From contig NC_092666.1 of NCBI RefSeq assembly GCF_032118995.1, forward strand, positions 8,382,501 through 8,446,500: a DNA stretch of 64,000 nucleotides. The letters are read 5' to 3'. How positions within the stretch are numbered: position 1 is the first letter of the stretch; the number at the start of each line of letters is the position of its first letter. The position numbers were made by a program, and so were the translations under genes. Origin of the DNA: Asterias amurensis. Its lineage: Eukaryota; Echinodermata; Asteroidea; Forcipulatida; Asteriidae. Of the stretch, positions 51,401-61,719 are shown piece after piece. The notes below the pieces were generated by a model, which worked only from the letters and a program-made list of their open reading frames with translations, searched no databases and was not told where the DNA came from.

Positions 51401-51569
51401 CAGGGTTGACTCTAAATCATCAAACTTTATGATTCTTAAAGGAAAAACAGTCAAGATAATTATTAATGCTAAGGTCAATAATCACTTCCTTGACATACAG
51501 GGCATTTTTAAATGTAGATGTTGAAAGAGAGTGTTACAATATTAAATTCTTAAATAGTGGGGAACTTAA

Positions 51570-52170
51570 GAATCAATTGTTTCAGTCTTCTGTGAAGTGT
51601 TTTGGCCATGTCGTTTCAAAAGATGGAGCGAGTACGGATCCAGACAAGATTAGTTCAGTGAAGTCTTGGCCATACACCGACCAATGCGAGAGAACTGAAG
51701 TCTTTTCTCAAGTTTTCTGGGTATTACAGGAGATTTGTCCGAGATTACTCGTCCATAGCCCGCCCGCTGAACCAACTGACGGCTGCATATGATATCACAA
51801 AGAGGCGCAATTAGATTGGAAAGAGGAAACCTCGAGTTCTACTTGGAAATGCCAGTGAACCTTTAGGTGATTCATGGATGAAGTAGTGCCAAGAAGCTTT
51901 TGAGACCATTGGGAAGTTGACTTCTGCCCCTGTTCTGGGATTTGTTGATAACAGTGCCATTTCTGTACTTCATACTGATGCAAGTTTGACTGGTTTAGGT
52001 GCCGCATTGAACCAAGAGCAAGAGGGTAAGGTTAGGGTCATTGCCTTCGCAAGCCGTGGTTTGTCAAAGAGTGAAGTTAACTATCCAGCGCACAAGTTAG
52101 AGTTTTTGAAAATGCTTCAGTTTAAAGTTTTGTTAATTCCTTTGAGAATACGAAACCAACAACAGTAAAA
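51570..52170 (+). pseudogene. gypsy-like pol remnant: RT end and RNase H
   Basis: Reading frames on the plus strand resemble the end of reverse transcriptase (CFGHVVSKDGASTDPDKI, at about 51597) and, after a stop and frame changes, the RNase H start (SVLHTDASLTGLGAALNQE, about 51961, with the DAS catalytic word) and FASRGLSKSEVNYPAHKLEF. Several breaks make it non-functional; the palm (YxDD) is not present. Confidence 0.7.
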
Positions 52171-52357
52171 GAAAAACAAAGAAGGAATACTAAATGAATT
52201 AAGCAAACTCTGGGTGGCGGAGTCTTATCTGGAGGACAAGATGAACCGAAAGACTGCTCACCGCTCCCCAAAGAAGGTCTCCGTTATGCCCTCTGACTCT
52301 AAACCATCTAAGTTTATGATTCTTCAAAAAGAAAAGAAAAAAACAAGATAATAATTA

Positions 52358-52708
52358 ATGCCAAGGTCAACAATCAATGCTGCAATGGACACCCTGGCAC
52401 ACCACAATCCTCCTCACACGTGCAGATCATGCCTACCACTGTACCAAGCATGCTTGTATACCAACATGTCCCCATATTTTCTAATGTTTGGTCGTAAACC
52501 AAGACTCCCCATTGATGTTCAGTTTGGGCTGCCAACACAGCAAGGTAAAACTAGCCACGCCCAGTACGCTATTGACTTTAAGCAGAGGATGCGTCGAGCC
52601 CATGAACTTGCCTCATCTGCTATGGAGAAAATCGCTCTGAAGTACAAGGCCCGCTATGACACCAAGTTCGTGATCCTGTACTTGAAACAGGGGATCGTGT
52701 CTTGGTAA
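52358..52708 (+). pseudogene. gypsy-like integrase C-terminal remnant
   Basis: The frame includes NMSPYFLMFGRKPRLPIDVQ (about 52460-52520), the typical SP..L..GR.PR.P.D word near the end of integrase in gypsy elements, then AHELASSAMEKIALKYKARY. The DDE core is not seen. A further open frame at 52972-53373 (MDDALDSNISDDNFYVLR) follows and may be the element's 3' region. Confidence 0.65.
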
Positions 52709-53129
52709 AAAAGGTTGGCCTGAAGTCCACACAAACTTGCTGACCGCTGGAGTTAGACAGTTTATCGGATACAACAACGACTGAGTCCAGATATCCCAGT
52801 CTACCTAGTAGAGCCGATCAATGATAATGGTCCACGAAAGACACTTCATCGCAACATGCTCCTCCCATGTGGATTTGTCCCCTCATGTGAAGATGCGTTA
52901 GGAAACGACCACAGCCTAAGCCCCGCCTTAGACATCCTCAGCGAAGACCACTCCCAACGTCACTGAGTGACATGGATGATGCCCTAGATTCCAATATATC
53001 TGATGATAATTTCTATGTTCTCCGTCCAGTTCCTGCTAAGAGACAATTAGCAACACTCAACCCGGGTGCGCCAGTCTTTATCCCGGTACCTTCAATAGAT
53101 GAAGTCACCCCAACGGAGGAGAGTGAAAG

Positions 53130-53340
53130 CTGTCCACGGCTCACCTTAGGACAGGTACTTCACTTCCTTTTGTGCCAAACTGGGACTGGACATCAGCAGT
53201 TTGCCAAAATTCAGTGGAAAGAGGTGCCAGTTGAAGACAGTAACATTCTGGGTTTATGGCGAGTGAGAGGACGGGGCACGATACACAAAACCACAATTGT
53301 ATCCATTTCGGATCTTTCGCCACCGCTCACCGTTCCTGAA
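53130..53340 (+). repeat. duplicated segment A
   Basis: TGCCAAACTGGGACTGGACA, CATCAGCAGTTTGCCAAAAT and TGGGTTTATGGCGAGTGAGA recur in the same order at 53850-54000 (TGCCAAACTGGGAATGGTCA and so on). The following AATATAATTTTGTTTTCTG at 53505 also recurs at 54028. Only the first copy keeps an open frame. Confidence 0.65.
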
Positions 53341-53849
53341 GATTCGGATGAAAATTTATGGGTTTTAGACTAAAATATAAACCCATAAACTGTACGAACT
53401 TAACAAATTTCTTTGAACAACTAAAAACTCCAAACGCGTTTGGTAATAGTCAAAGTCAATAGTCGAAATCTCTTTAAAATGAAATTGGTGTTACATTCTT
53501 TTAATATAATTTTGTTTTCTGCGTGCAATTGATAAATATTGTATTTTACTATTTTTAATTTTCTTTATAGACGGGACTGTTCACTTTCTTAAAAGAAAAC
53601 GGCCCCAGGTCGAGGTGGCCATTCCTAAGGAGGACCTCGTGTTTCTAAGGGAGAAGGATGTTATACTGCTGATGTCGCACAAACAATTTTTCTGGCACAG
53701 AGGGAACACCTAAGACGTCAGAAATTCACTTGTTTTGAAGTTGACTCGAGCAAGTCAGTAATTTCATCAATAGTTGCTGGCCTTTTCAAGACAGGTTGAA
53801 ATCCAGAAGACAGATTGGGTGAGGGGTTCCTGTTCTTCATTTCCTTCTC

Positions 53850-54090
53850 TGCCAAACTGGGAATGGTCATCAGCAGTTTGCCAAAATTGGTTGGAAAGAA
53901 TCACTTGTTAGAGATGATGACGTTCCTGGTTTATGGAGGCAGGGCAGACAAGACACTGTACACAGAACAACAATTGTATCGATTTCTCTGCATTCTCTTT
54001 AAAATGAAATTGGTGTCATTTCTTTTAATATAACTTTGTTTTCTGTGTGAATTTGATAGATTAAGTTATAAATACTGTGTATTTCAGTAT
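53850..54090 (+). repeat. duplicated segment B
   Basis: Second copy of the segment above, frame broken. CTCTTTAAAATGAAATTGGTG is shared at 53471 and 53995 (first twenty of the word). Confidence 0.65.
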
Positions 54091-54099
54091 GACAAGTGT

Positions 54100-54265
54100 T
54101 GATGATTCTGTTTATTTGTTATTGTGTAAACCTTATGTGGTTTTAGTGCGTTCTGTATTTTTGTAATTTTAATGTTTTTAGACTCGCTAACCAAAGTGAG
54201 TTTCACTGTATACATGTATGTGTATTATTGTCTGACAATAAAACAGCATTGAAATGAATTGAAAC
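54100..54265 (+). repeat. non-LTR retroelement 3' tail
   Basis: AACCAAAGTGAGTTTCACTG, TGTCTGACAATAAAACAGC and ATTGAAATGAATTGAAACC form a polyadenylation-like tail of a LINE. Confidence 0.45.
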
Positions 54266-54289
54266 CTTTTTATTATTATAGGGAAGTAC

Positions 54290-54792
54290 ATGTACAGCCA
54301 GGAGTACAGCAAAGTTCTATACCTGAACAACAGGAGATTTCTGAGGATGGACGACATTTTGCGGAGCCGTGACCAGTTCAAAGATGTTGAGGCAAGAGGC
54401 CCTCATCCTCCCAACTTGCAAGAAAAGGAGCTCAGTGATGGACAGAAAGGAGCAGAACTTCACAAAAGGGCGTTGACTTCTCAAACAGAAAGGCAGCGCA
54501 AAAAAAGGCCAAAGACAGCTAAAGGAAATTTTGAGAAGTCAACGAGCAAAAAGGGCATCAAAGAACTGGAATGACTTCCATACTACACTGCCACGGATGT
54601 CCCTGTCAAACTCATGCACACCATTCAGGTAAGCTTGATCCACAACAGGGGGTGACGACTCTGGACGCTGCTCTAACGATTGCAGTTCAGGTCGAGCGCG
54701 CCCATGATGCAAGCCGCATTGACTTATCCCTAACTACCCAAACTACCTCCCCTATCTCTGCCACAAGAAAATGGGCCAAAGTATCTGCATAA
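54290..54792 (+). other. two adjacent open frames, unassigned
   Basis: Frames at 54290-54574 (MYSQEYSKVLYLNNRRFLRM, then a Lys/Arg-rich tail RQRKKRPKTAKG) and 54571-54792. No family recognised; a TTATTATTATAG acceptor-like site precedes the first. Probable transposon-derived sequence. Confidence 0.25.
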
Positions 54793-55392
54793 TAACATAG
54801 GATTACGTTAAGATAAGATTGTTTTTGAGATGCTGAATAAAGCTATCAGTTGGTGCAAGAAGACACATCTGACTAATGACTTAAGAGTGTAATGTCTGTA
54901 ATACATTTTAATACAGCTTGCATCTAATGGAATACTAAAATATGCAATGAAGGGAACCATGTGGGACAACCAAAGGAGAACATTTTTCAGGCTTTGTGAT
55001 GTCATCAGAGACTTAACAGACCATACAATTGACCTGAACCGTCTTTCAGTGTTGGATGATAAGGTGCATCATTCAAACTAAGCCAATCAAAGATGTTTGC
55101 GGCAGAGTCATCCCTGGACCGACACACGAGAGACCAATCAACGTGGACTCTGACTTCTCAAGAAAAGAAGGAAGTGATTTAAGGCTAACCCCCATTTCCC
55201 TTCTCAGCCCATCCTCGTTTCTTTATGCTGATTGTTCCGTTATAATCAGCTTCCTAGCTTCTCATAAACCATAATGTGGAAAATCATTTGTTTCATGCAA
55301 ACATTTTTTAATAATAAAAAAAATCATGTCAAGTTAAGTTTTTTCCATTACATGTATACTATTTCCGGGAAATTGAATTTACCCTGAATATA

Positions 55393-55930
55393 TGTCAGAC
55401 TTGGATATCAAGCCGAGTATGGTCACGCTGATGAAGTGTTAAAAGAGAAGCATTCGATGGAAGTGTTTAGGGGTTTGTTTTTCACACTAAGGTCTGTTTT
55501 AAAGTCTGTTTTTTTGTTGAGTCTGTTTTCTATTTTAGGTTGTTTTTAATTATCTGAATAAAGTATTTGAACAGGAGTAAGTCAGAACAACTCTTTTGTG
55601 TGCATCTGTACAGTCGTATTGAGTTTACCCGTTGAAACCCTGCGTGAAACCACACTAAACCAAAAATCTGAGGTTTGATAATTACAACAAAAAGGTGTGT
55701 TTTAAACTCCGAATGAGTTTGTTTTCTGTATTAAGTTGTTTTGAATATTATTTTCGAGCCTAGTTCAGATCCAAGTCAGGTCTGTATCAGTTTAAGTGTA
55801 TTTGAATAAAGTCTTTGAACAGTGGTAAGTCAGAACAACTGTTTTGTGTGCATCTGTAGAGTCGTATTGAGTTTAACCGTTGAAACCCTGTGTGAAACCA
55901 CACTAAACCAATAATCTGAGGTTTGATTAT
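55393..55930 (+). repeat. tandem duplicated LTR-like segments
   Basis: TGAATAAAGTATTTGAACAG, AAGTCAGAACAACTCTTTTG and CACACTAAACCAAAAATCTG at 55554-55670 recur as TGAATAAAGTCTTTGAACAG, AAGTCAGAACAACTGTTTTG and CACACTAAACCAATAATCTG at 55803-55918. AATAAAG could be a poly(A) signal. The start GTCAGACTTGGATATCAAGC also opens the 56213-56397 segment. Confidence 0.6.
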
Positions 55931-56212
55931 TATCAGACATTGTTTTGGGGTGTCATCTTAGAATTAAGTTTCAAATCTTAATAATAAAGGCATACGCAAG
56001 GCAATTTTCAAATTCATTTTGATAAAAGCGGAAAACAAGAACCCATTAGTCTCAACAAAGATCATGCTTTTAATCCAACCAATCGGAGACTGGTCTGGCG
56101 ACAGTGACTAACATAGGGCTTTTAAAATCAATGCACAGAGGATCAGGAGTCATTTCGAATCGCTGAACTCGTTTTCATCCAATCTGAATTCATGAGGAAT
56201 TCTTAAAGCCGT

Positions 56213-56397
56213 ATGTCAGACTTGGATAGCAACCCGAGTATGGTCAAGCTGAAGAAGTGATTACATCTTTTGGTACAAGTTCCAGTTGCCACTGCTTTGA
56301 GGCGCTGTTTTTTTGTGTGAGAGTGAGTCACCAATAAAGTCAACGAACACTAAATCTACCTGTTGAACTTGTCTCGTGTGCTTTCGTAGTCGTTACA
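56213..56397 (+). repeat. possible solo LTR
   Basis: It starts TGTCAGACTTGGATAGC and ends GTAGTCGTTACA, i.e. TG...CA ends, with AATAAAG inside at 56334. It shares its 5' start with 55393. No internal region with matching ends was proven, so LTR identity is tentative. Confidence 0.4.
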
Positions 56398-56994
56398 GTA
56401 CACTAATAAGAACCCAATGCTAAACGGCATTAAAACTGTAGGTCAAGATAAGGTTATACGACGTAAACATTGTTTTGTTTTATTCAGCAGGTGGACTCTC
56501 CTTGTACATTATGACAAGTCAGCAGTCTACCAAGCATGGTATTCAAACTCAGAACCATGCACGAAAACTTGATGATAAGAAAACTTACATGAGGGACTAA
56601 TCACGATTTTGTTGTCCCCAGTAAACAAGACACTCCAAAAAGATAAGCTTGAAAATGTTGTTCAGATGGCGCAGGAGTTACACTTTTTTTACATTTTTTA
56701 TGGTTATGATACGCTATGATATGCTATGTCGTGTTCAACGTGACCATATGGGGGTATGTTGAATAGAATATATAATGTTTGGTTCAACACATCATATCAC
56801 CAGAGAAATATCTTAAAGCGTGAACCTGTAAAAGTTATAACTCTTGAAGAACCAAGAAGTGTGACAAAGTGCTTTGTCTCTTAAGATGTTTGTTATCCTC
56901 CTCAGGATGTTTGATAGATTGTTCCCTATTTATGTACACTGTGCAAGTTCCACAAACGTTAGGCCTCATGAGAGTGTGGTCAAATTTTTTTCTC

Positions 56995-57381
56995 TTAAAG
57001 GAACGTAACAGAATTGGTAAGAAATAAAAATCGTGAAGATCACAGATTTATTTTTAACTTATACGGTCTAATGAGCATGATGGTAGAAAACATCCCTTGA
57101 AATATTTCTGTCTGAAATTTCATATTTTGATGAGAAATAATAAATCTAATTTCGCGTTTGGAGTTTATCGCTCAATGAGCAATTTATTCATTTTCGTTTT
57201 GGCATTGATGCAATGCAAAATTTGTAATTGGTTTTTCACTATTCTCTCGCGGCCCAGATTGCGGATCGATCTCAAACTTCAACAGGTTTGTCAGTTTATG
57301 TATATGATGGATTAAATAAAGTGCTTACACTTCCAGCAAATTCTTTGCTAGCAAAACCAATTCTGTAATACGTTCCTTTAA
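56995..57381. mobile_element. family-E TTAA MITE
   Basis: TTAAAGGAACGTAACAGAAT at the left and ATTCTGTAATACGTTCCTTT at the right. Confidence 0.85.
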
Positions 57382-57661
57382 AAAAAATGCTCCATTGGAA
57401 CCAGAGTTTTCTAAATACTTGAACATGCGTGAGATTTTATACCGAGTCTAACTTTCCATTCCAACCACAAAGATTGTCAAACTGATCATTGGGGCCAGTC
57501 ATATCAACATAAACAGGGTCTAACAATGGTGGCAATGGATTCTAAATTTAACCGACGACATTTAAGGAAGTGAGAGTGGTGGCAAGTTCTTGAATGGCAG
57601 CTGCAGGCAGGGTCTTTGACAAATACAAAAGCTCTCCAGTGCCTTTAAAAGAATATTTGTT

Positions 57662-58029
57662 TTAATGCCATTGGACACTTTCGGTTAACAGTTTTGTCCA
57701 AGGCCTAGTGTACCACAACTTATATATAAAATAACAAACCTGTGAATATTTTAGGCTCAATCGGTCATCGGAGTCGGGAGAAAGTAACGGGAAAACCCAC
57801 CCTTTGTTTCCCCACGTTTCGCGTGTCATGACATGTGTTAATAATAAATCCGTAATTCTCGCTGTCGAGAATTGATATTGTTTGAATGTTTTCTCAAAAA
57901 GTAAAGCATTTCATGGAATAATATTTCAAGGTAAGTCTTTCACCATTACCTTCTGTAAACCCTGTAAATTATTTTTTAAATCTGTGAACTTTAATTTTTT
58001 TTACACCGAAAAGTGTATAATGGCTTTAA
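57662..58029. mobile_element. family-F TTAA MITE
   Basis: TTTAATGCCATTGGACACTT at the left and AAAGTGTATAATGGCTTTAA at the right. It shares its right TTAA with the neighbouring family-A copy. Confidence 0.85.
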
Positions 58030-58351
58030 AGGCAGTGGACACTATTGGTAATTACTCAAAATAATTAATAAAACCTTACTTGGTAACAAGTAATGGGGAG
58101 CTGCTGATGGTGTAAAACATTGTGAGAAACAGCTCCCTCTCAAGTAGCGTAGTTTTCGAGAGAGTAATTTTCCACGAAATTGATTTCGAGACCTCAGATT
58201 ACAGGGTGTTTTTTCTTTCATTTTTATCTCGCAACTTCAATGACCAACTGAGCTCAAATTTTCACAGATTTGTTATTTTATGCATAAGTTGAGAAACACT
58301 AAGTGAGGCGACTGGTCTTTGACAATTACTAATAGTGTCCACTGTCTTTAA
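58026..58351. mobile_element. family-A TTAA MITE, internally deleted
   Basis: TTAAAGGCAGTGGACACTAT at the left and AGTGTCCACTGTCTTTAA at the right. The inner repeat is cut (GAGACCTCAGATTACAGGGT), so about 50 bases are missing. Confidence 0.8.
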
Positions 58352-58436
58352 ATGATCACGCCAACAAGTTTGTAGCCTATAGTTATTGAACAAACCTCAC
58401 TGATCTACAGTTTTAACTAGTTGAAGCAGACCAGAC

Positions 58437-58547
58437 TCAGCTCGGCACGATGACAAACGGCTGATAGTGATAGAGAACCTTCTTGGATTTCTCACAGCAA
58501 TTGTAGATCCACTTTGAACGCACAAACGCCAGGATGATCTGAAATGC
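58437..58547 (-). CDS. XRCC1: XRCC1 last exon (BRCT2 end)
   Basis: Acceptor TTTCTCAG; 36 codons, then TGA. It contains the BRCT Trp (KWIYNC) and ends VLYHYQPFVIVPS, matching human LLPHQLYGVVPQA. A second acceptor at 58539-58540 would drop three residues. Confidence 0.85.
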   Translation of the reverse strand, partial: AFQIILAFVRSKWIYNCCEKSKKVLYHYQPFVIVPS

Positions 58548-58645
58548 CTGAGAAATATCGATCGAAAACATAAAAAAATAGAATATCAATGAACAGGGCA
58601 TGAAATTATGGCTCTGCAAACCGTGAGCATAGAGTCGGCACTTAC

Positions 58646-58679
58646 AGAAGCAGTTTTTGTTGTACAATGTTCCCCTGAT
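58646..58679 (-). CDS. XRCC1: possible small XRCC1 exon
   Basis: A 34-nt segment with acceptor CTTACCAG and a strong donor TCT/GTAAGT. It connects the phase-2 end of the 59136 exon to the phase-0 start of the last exon, giving SGEHCTTKTAS, which could be part of the BRCT2 core. Similarity is weak. Confidence 0.4.
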
Positions 58680-58925
58680 CTGGTAAGAGACAGTACTGTG
58701 ATACATATGTAAGGTGTCTTTTTGTGTAATTCTGGCTCATTTATCTTGGGGGTTTTGTTTCGAAAGTGCATTTTAATGTTTTCTGCTCGTTATCGTATTA
58801 TTTATACATTATACAGAGACCAGATTTAAGTTTTTTACTGAAAGTGTCTTTTTAATCAACATTGATGAAATAAATAAAACATATAATAATAAAATTGACC
58901 TTTCCCAACTCAAAATATTTTGTTA

Positions 58926-59016
58926 AAGGCAAATCACACGTATATGTACCCTTCAAATGCTACAATAAGTCTTGTCAGTTGTCTCCTCTCTTCTGCTTTT
59001 AACTTCCCATAAAATG
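58926..59016 (-). pseudogene. duplicate of an XRCC1 BRCT2 exon end
   Basis: On the minus strand it reads FYGKLKAEERRQLTRLIVAF followed by a GG/GTAC donor, closely matching FEADERWQLTRLIVAFEG of the exon at 59136-59363. The rest of the exon upstream is not recognisable. It lies between that exon and the next one. Confidence 0.75.
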
Positions 59017-59135
59017 ATCCCACCAACCTCCCACCAGGATCCCAAAAAATTCTCCAGCAATTCGGCCAGGAAACCTGATAGATTTTTCAATAGGGCTTTA
59101 CCAACTCAAACTTTGTAATGGCAAATTACACGTAC

Positions 59136-59363
59136 CCTTCAAATGCTACGATAAGTCTTGTCAACTGCCACCTCTCATCTGCTTCAAACTTCCCATCGAG
59201 GAACAACACCTTCCCTTCAAAGAAGTCAGGCAGGTCAGGTACAACAGCAGGCAACGGTGGAGAGATTGGAGGGTCTGGTGTCTCCCTGTCGGGTTCCTCA
59301 TCAATAGAACTATCATAGGGATCTGTAGAACTTGGCTTCACTTTGACTTTGTTTTCTTGTGAC
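59136..59363 (-). CDS. XRCC1: XRCC1 exon (linker and start of BRCT2)
   Basis: Acceptor TTATTACCAG, donor GG/GTACGT. It encodes KPSSTDPYDSSIDEEPD, a proline-rich part, and LPDFFEGKVLFLDGKFEA, matching human DPYAGSTDENTD and LPDFFQGKHFFLYGEF. Phase 2 in, 2 out. Confidence 0.9.
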
Positions 59364-60216
59364 CTGGTAATAAAAATAGTCAAACCAAATAGGAAATTGT
59401 ATTAGTTCTGCTTGCCAACACAAGTCAAAGCCAATGTTTTTTATGTCTACACACATTGAATGGAGATTGCATCATACTCAGAGAGACCAAGTCAGAGTGT
59501 GGGTTCAAATCCACGTCATGACTCGTGTCCTTGAGCAAGACACTTTGAGGGAAGGTATATACGTATGATAATCACTCTTAAAAATGAATGGCAACACAAA
59601 CGATGTCCGAAGCCTACAACAGCGTTTGATAGTACGTGTATAAAGCATTTTAGAAACATTTCATGTAATAAGATAACAACTACGAAAATTTTCGTACTGC
59701 GACGTTTTTTTAACCATGTGAGGATACTCTCGACATATTAATGTCACTTCATGGGATATATTCATTCATACCCAAAACAGTTATTTAAGACTGGAACACA
59801 TTATCACCACAGACATCTAATCCATCACGAACAATTATAACCCACCTCTTAAGCACCTATTAAAATGATTAGGATGAATCGTGTATACCTCTGGAAGTGA
59901 GAAACTTTATGTTGAGAGTGCTCTCACATTGTCAAAAATACGGCGCCTTGTAATTTTCATTTTCTTATAACACCAGGTTTAGTAAATGGCTGAATACAAA
60001 ATTAACAATGTACTTTTCAAAGTTAAAGACGACGTAAAAGTGCAACCCTCTATAATTAAAGACACTTTGAACTTACCGACTCTGTTGCTTATTTTTATGC
60101 AAGTGATTTTATGACTGCAGGGCAATACAATCCGGATTTTCTTTTTATTTATAATTACAAAGGCCAAAAGTGTTTAAAAGAAGTCCAACCTGATCAGCCA
60201 TTGATGAGGCAGCAAC
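59364..60216. other. intron of XRCC1, SINE fragment, otherwise unassigned
   Basis: GTGTGGGTTCAAATCCACGT and GTGTCCTTGAGCAAGACAC at 59497-59547 are part of the tRNA-headed SINE. The rest is unassigned. Confidence 0.5.
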
Positions 60217-60433
60217 TTATTCCTTGTTATCCTCATCAACAGGTCGGGCATCTTTGGGTGTGTCTACATTAGGCATGGCAGTTTCAGGCGTGGCAGTTTT
60301 AGGCATTGCTTTATTAGGTGTGGCTTTCTTGCATGATGCTCTACTCCTCTTGCTTGGTTCCCTGTCTTCTTCATCCTCTGTTTCACCCTTTTCCTCATGG
60401 CTTGAGCTGTCATCTCTTGTGGGAACCATATAC
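60217..60433 (-). CDS. XRCC1: XRCC1 acidic linker exon after BRCT1
   Basis: Acceptor TTTGCAG at 60434. It encodes YMVPTRDDSSSHEEKGETED, matching the human RYLMAGPGSSSEEDE junction, then repeated ATPNKAMPKTATPETAMP. The first base needs a preceding phase-2 exon. It runs into TAA at 60217-60219; GTTGAT at about 60240 or GTTGCT at about 60216 are the only donor-like sites, and none gives the phase required by the next exon. Confidence 0.8.
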
Positions 60434-60553
60434 CTGCAAACTGTGATTCGGACAGAAAATTAAAAATTTAAGATTCTGTAACATTTAAACATAACTACTG
60501 CCTTTGTTCAGGGTTATTTTACATGCACAGCCAATCCTGGTACATGAGGGTTA

Positions 60554-60733
60554 AGCCGGTTCATACTTCCTGCTATTAAGAATGCAAAGCAAATTTTGAT
60601 GTCACAAATTCGCAACGAATAGTTTGCAACAGTTGAGCTGTGCCCGCAACTCCTGCGAAACATTCCCTGCAAAAACAGCCAAACGTCAAAATTTGCTTCC
60701 CAATCGCATTCTCAGGGAATATGAATTTTAGCT
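60554..60733. mobile_element. family-H inverted-repeat element
   Basis: CCGGTTCATACTTCCTGC at the left and TCTCAGGGAATATGAA at the right. It is in the position where the BRCT1 exon of XRCC1 should be. Confidence 0.65.
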
Positions 60734-60769
60734 TCACAGCTTTTAAAATAATATCCCATCTGTACGACA

Positions 60770-60850
60770 ACACTAGTGCCAGGACTGGTACTCAACCCCA
60801 CCCTCTGCTGATCAAAAACACTAGAACTCGAATCCAGAGTTCGAAACAGC
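60770..60850 (-). repeat. SINE head, degenerate
   Basis: CTCAACCCCACCCTCTGCTG and ACACTAGAACTCGAATCCAG retain the layout of the reverse tRNA-Leu-like head. Confidence 0.45.
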
Positions 60851-60912
60851 TCGAAAACGAGGACCATACATGTACTGGTTGAGTCAAAAAGAAGTTGACC
60901 AAGATTTCTGAT

Positions 60913-61185
60913 TTAAGGCCAAATAACAAAAAATACCAGTTGATCGTCCCCGCCTGCATCCTTGTTTGGGGCCGCATCCTTTTTTTAAATACTTTTTTAA
61001 ATTTTTAATAACAAACAGATATAAAATAAGTTTGCGATGGGTTCTAACTGAAGAAATGGTGGCCTGTTTGATTTGAATGACTAAGCGGCCATCCTGAAAA
61101 AAAAGAGTAAATATTAAATAGTAAGGCCCTCATCCTCCTCTTTTTTGAAAAATCCGTACGATCAACTGGTATTTTCTTTTTAAAG
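60913..61185. mobile_element. family-I element with inverted ends
   Basis: TTAAGGCCAAATAAC and AATACCAGTTGATCG at the left, CGATCAACTGGTATTTTC at the right. The interior matches 26810-27000. Confidence 0.6.
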
Positions 61186-61292
61186 AAATATCAATTTCTT
61201 TCATCCTTTTTTTCTAATTAGCAGGAGAGAGTGTTTGTTTTGACTCTATATATCTTTGAGGAGTTTTTTACAACATGTAGCAAGATTATTAC

Positions 61293-61439
61293 CTTATAAG
61301 GCTGAGAGCAGACAACTTTGGCTCGATCCCATTTCTTGTCTAAGACAGGTTTGGAGAGTCTCTCAGGACCAAGCATGCGGACACGGTTTGTGTTGATTCC
61401 ATTCTTGCAATCCATGAATGACGATGTAACCAGTACCAC
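61293..61439 (-). CDS. XRCC1: XRCC1 N-terminal domain exon
   Basis: Acceptor TTTTAG, donor AAG/GTAATA, 49 codons, phase 0 on both sides. VVLVTSSFMDCKNG, NTNRVRMLGPERL and KKWDRAKVVCSQPYK match human VLLVTSSFM, NPNRVRMFGPDKL and KRWDRVKIVCSQPYS. This is the strongest XRCC1 match. Confidence 0.92.
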
Positions 61440-61719
61440 CTAAAACAAATCAGAAAGTGAAAAAAAAATGAATAGTACAAAGAATGGGGGTCATCTTAAT
61501 AATATTACAAATAAAAAGGGTCCCCTCCTATATATTTTTTTAGAAACCCAGGCGCTAAACATAATTATTTTTTTACTCAGCCTGATACAAAAGCACAATA
61601 GGCCAAGTGTCCTTTTGACCACCTGTTCCTAGACCACCACTGGAGGGCAATGATTATTGACCACCATGAGTGGTCAGATGAGATGCATGGAGGCACCAAC
61701 AGACTGAGGGGGGGGGAGT

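Larger units (their letters stand above)
58437..61439 (-). pseudogene. XRCC1: XRCC1 gene fragment, middle missing
   Basis: XRCC1 is the nuclear scaffold of single-strand break and base-excision repair: N-terminal domain binding polymerase beta, BRCT1 binding PARP1-dependent partners, BRCT2 binding ligase 3. Seen here: an exon of the N-terminal domain (61293-61439), the acidic linker after BRCT1 (about 60220-60433), the linker to BRCT2 start (59136-59363), a small exon (58646-58679), and the terminal exon (58437-58547) with ILAFVRSKWIYNCCEKSK, matching human LAFVRPRWIYSCNEKQK. The exons for the rest of the N-terminal domain and for BRCT1 are not between 60434 and 61292. The two facing exons have incompatible phases (0 and 2), and an in-frame TAA at 60217 has no clean donor before it. 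BRCT2 seems about 17 residues short. More N-terminal exons should lie beyond 64000. Either an assembly gap or a decaying locus. Confidence 0.75.

Noticed and set aside
58646-58679. Confident XRCC1 exon
   Set aside because: Phase and splice sites fit, but the 11 residues do not clearly match the BRCT2 core, so it is listed with low confidence.
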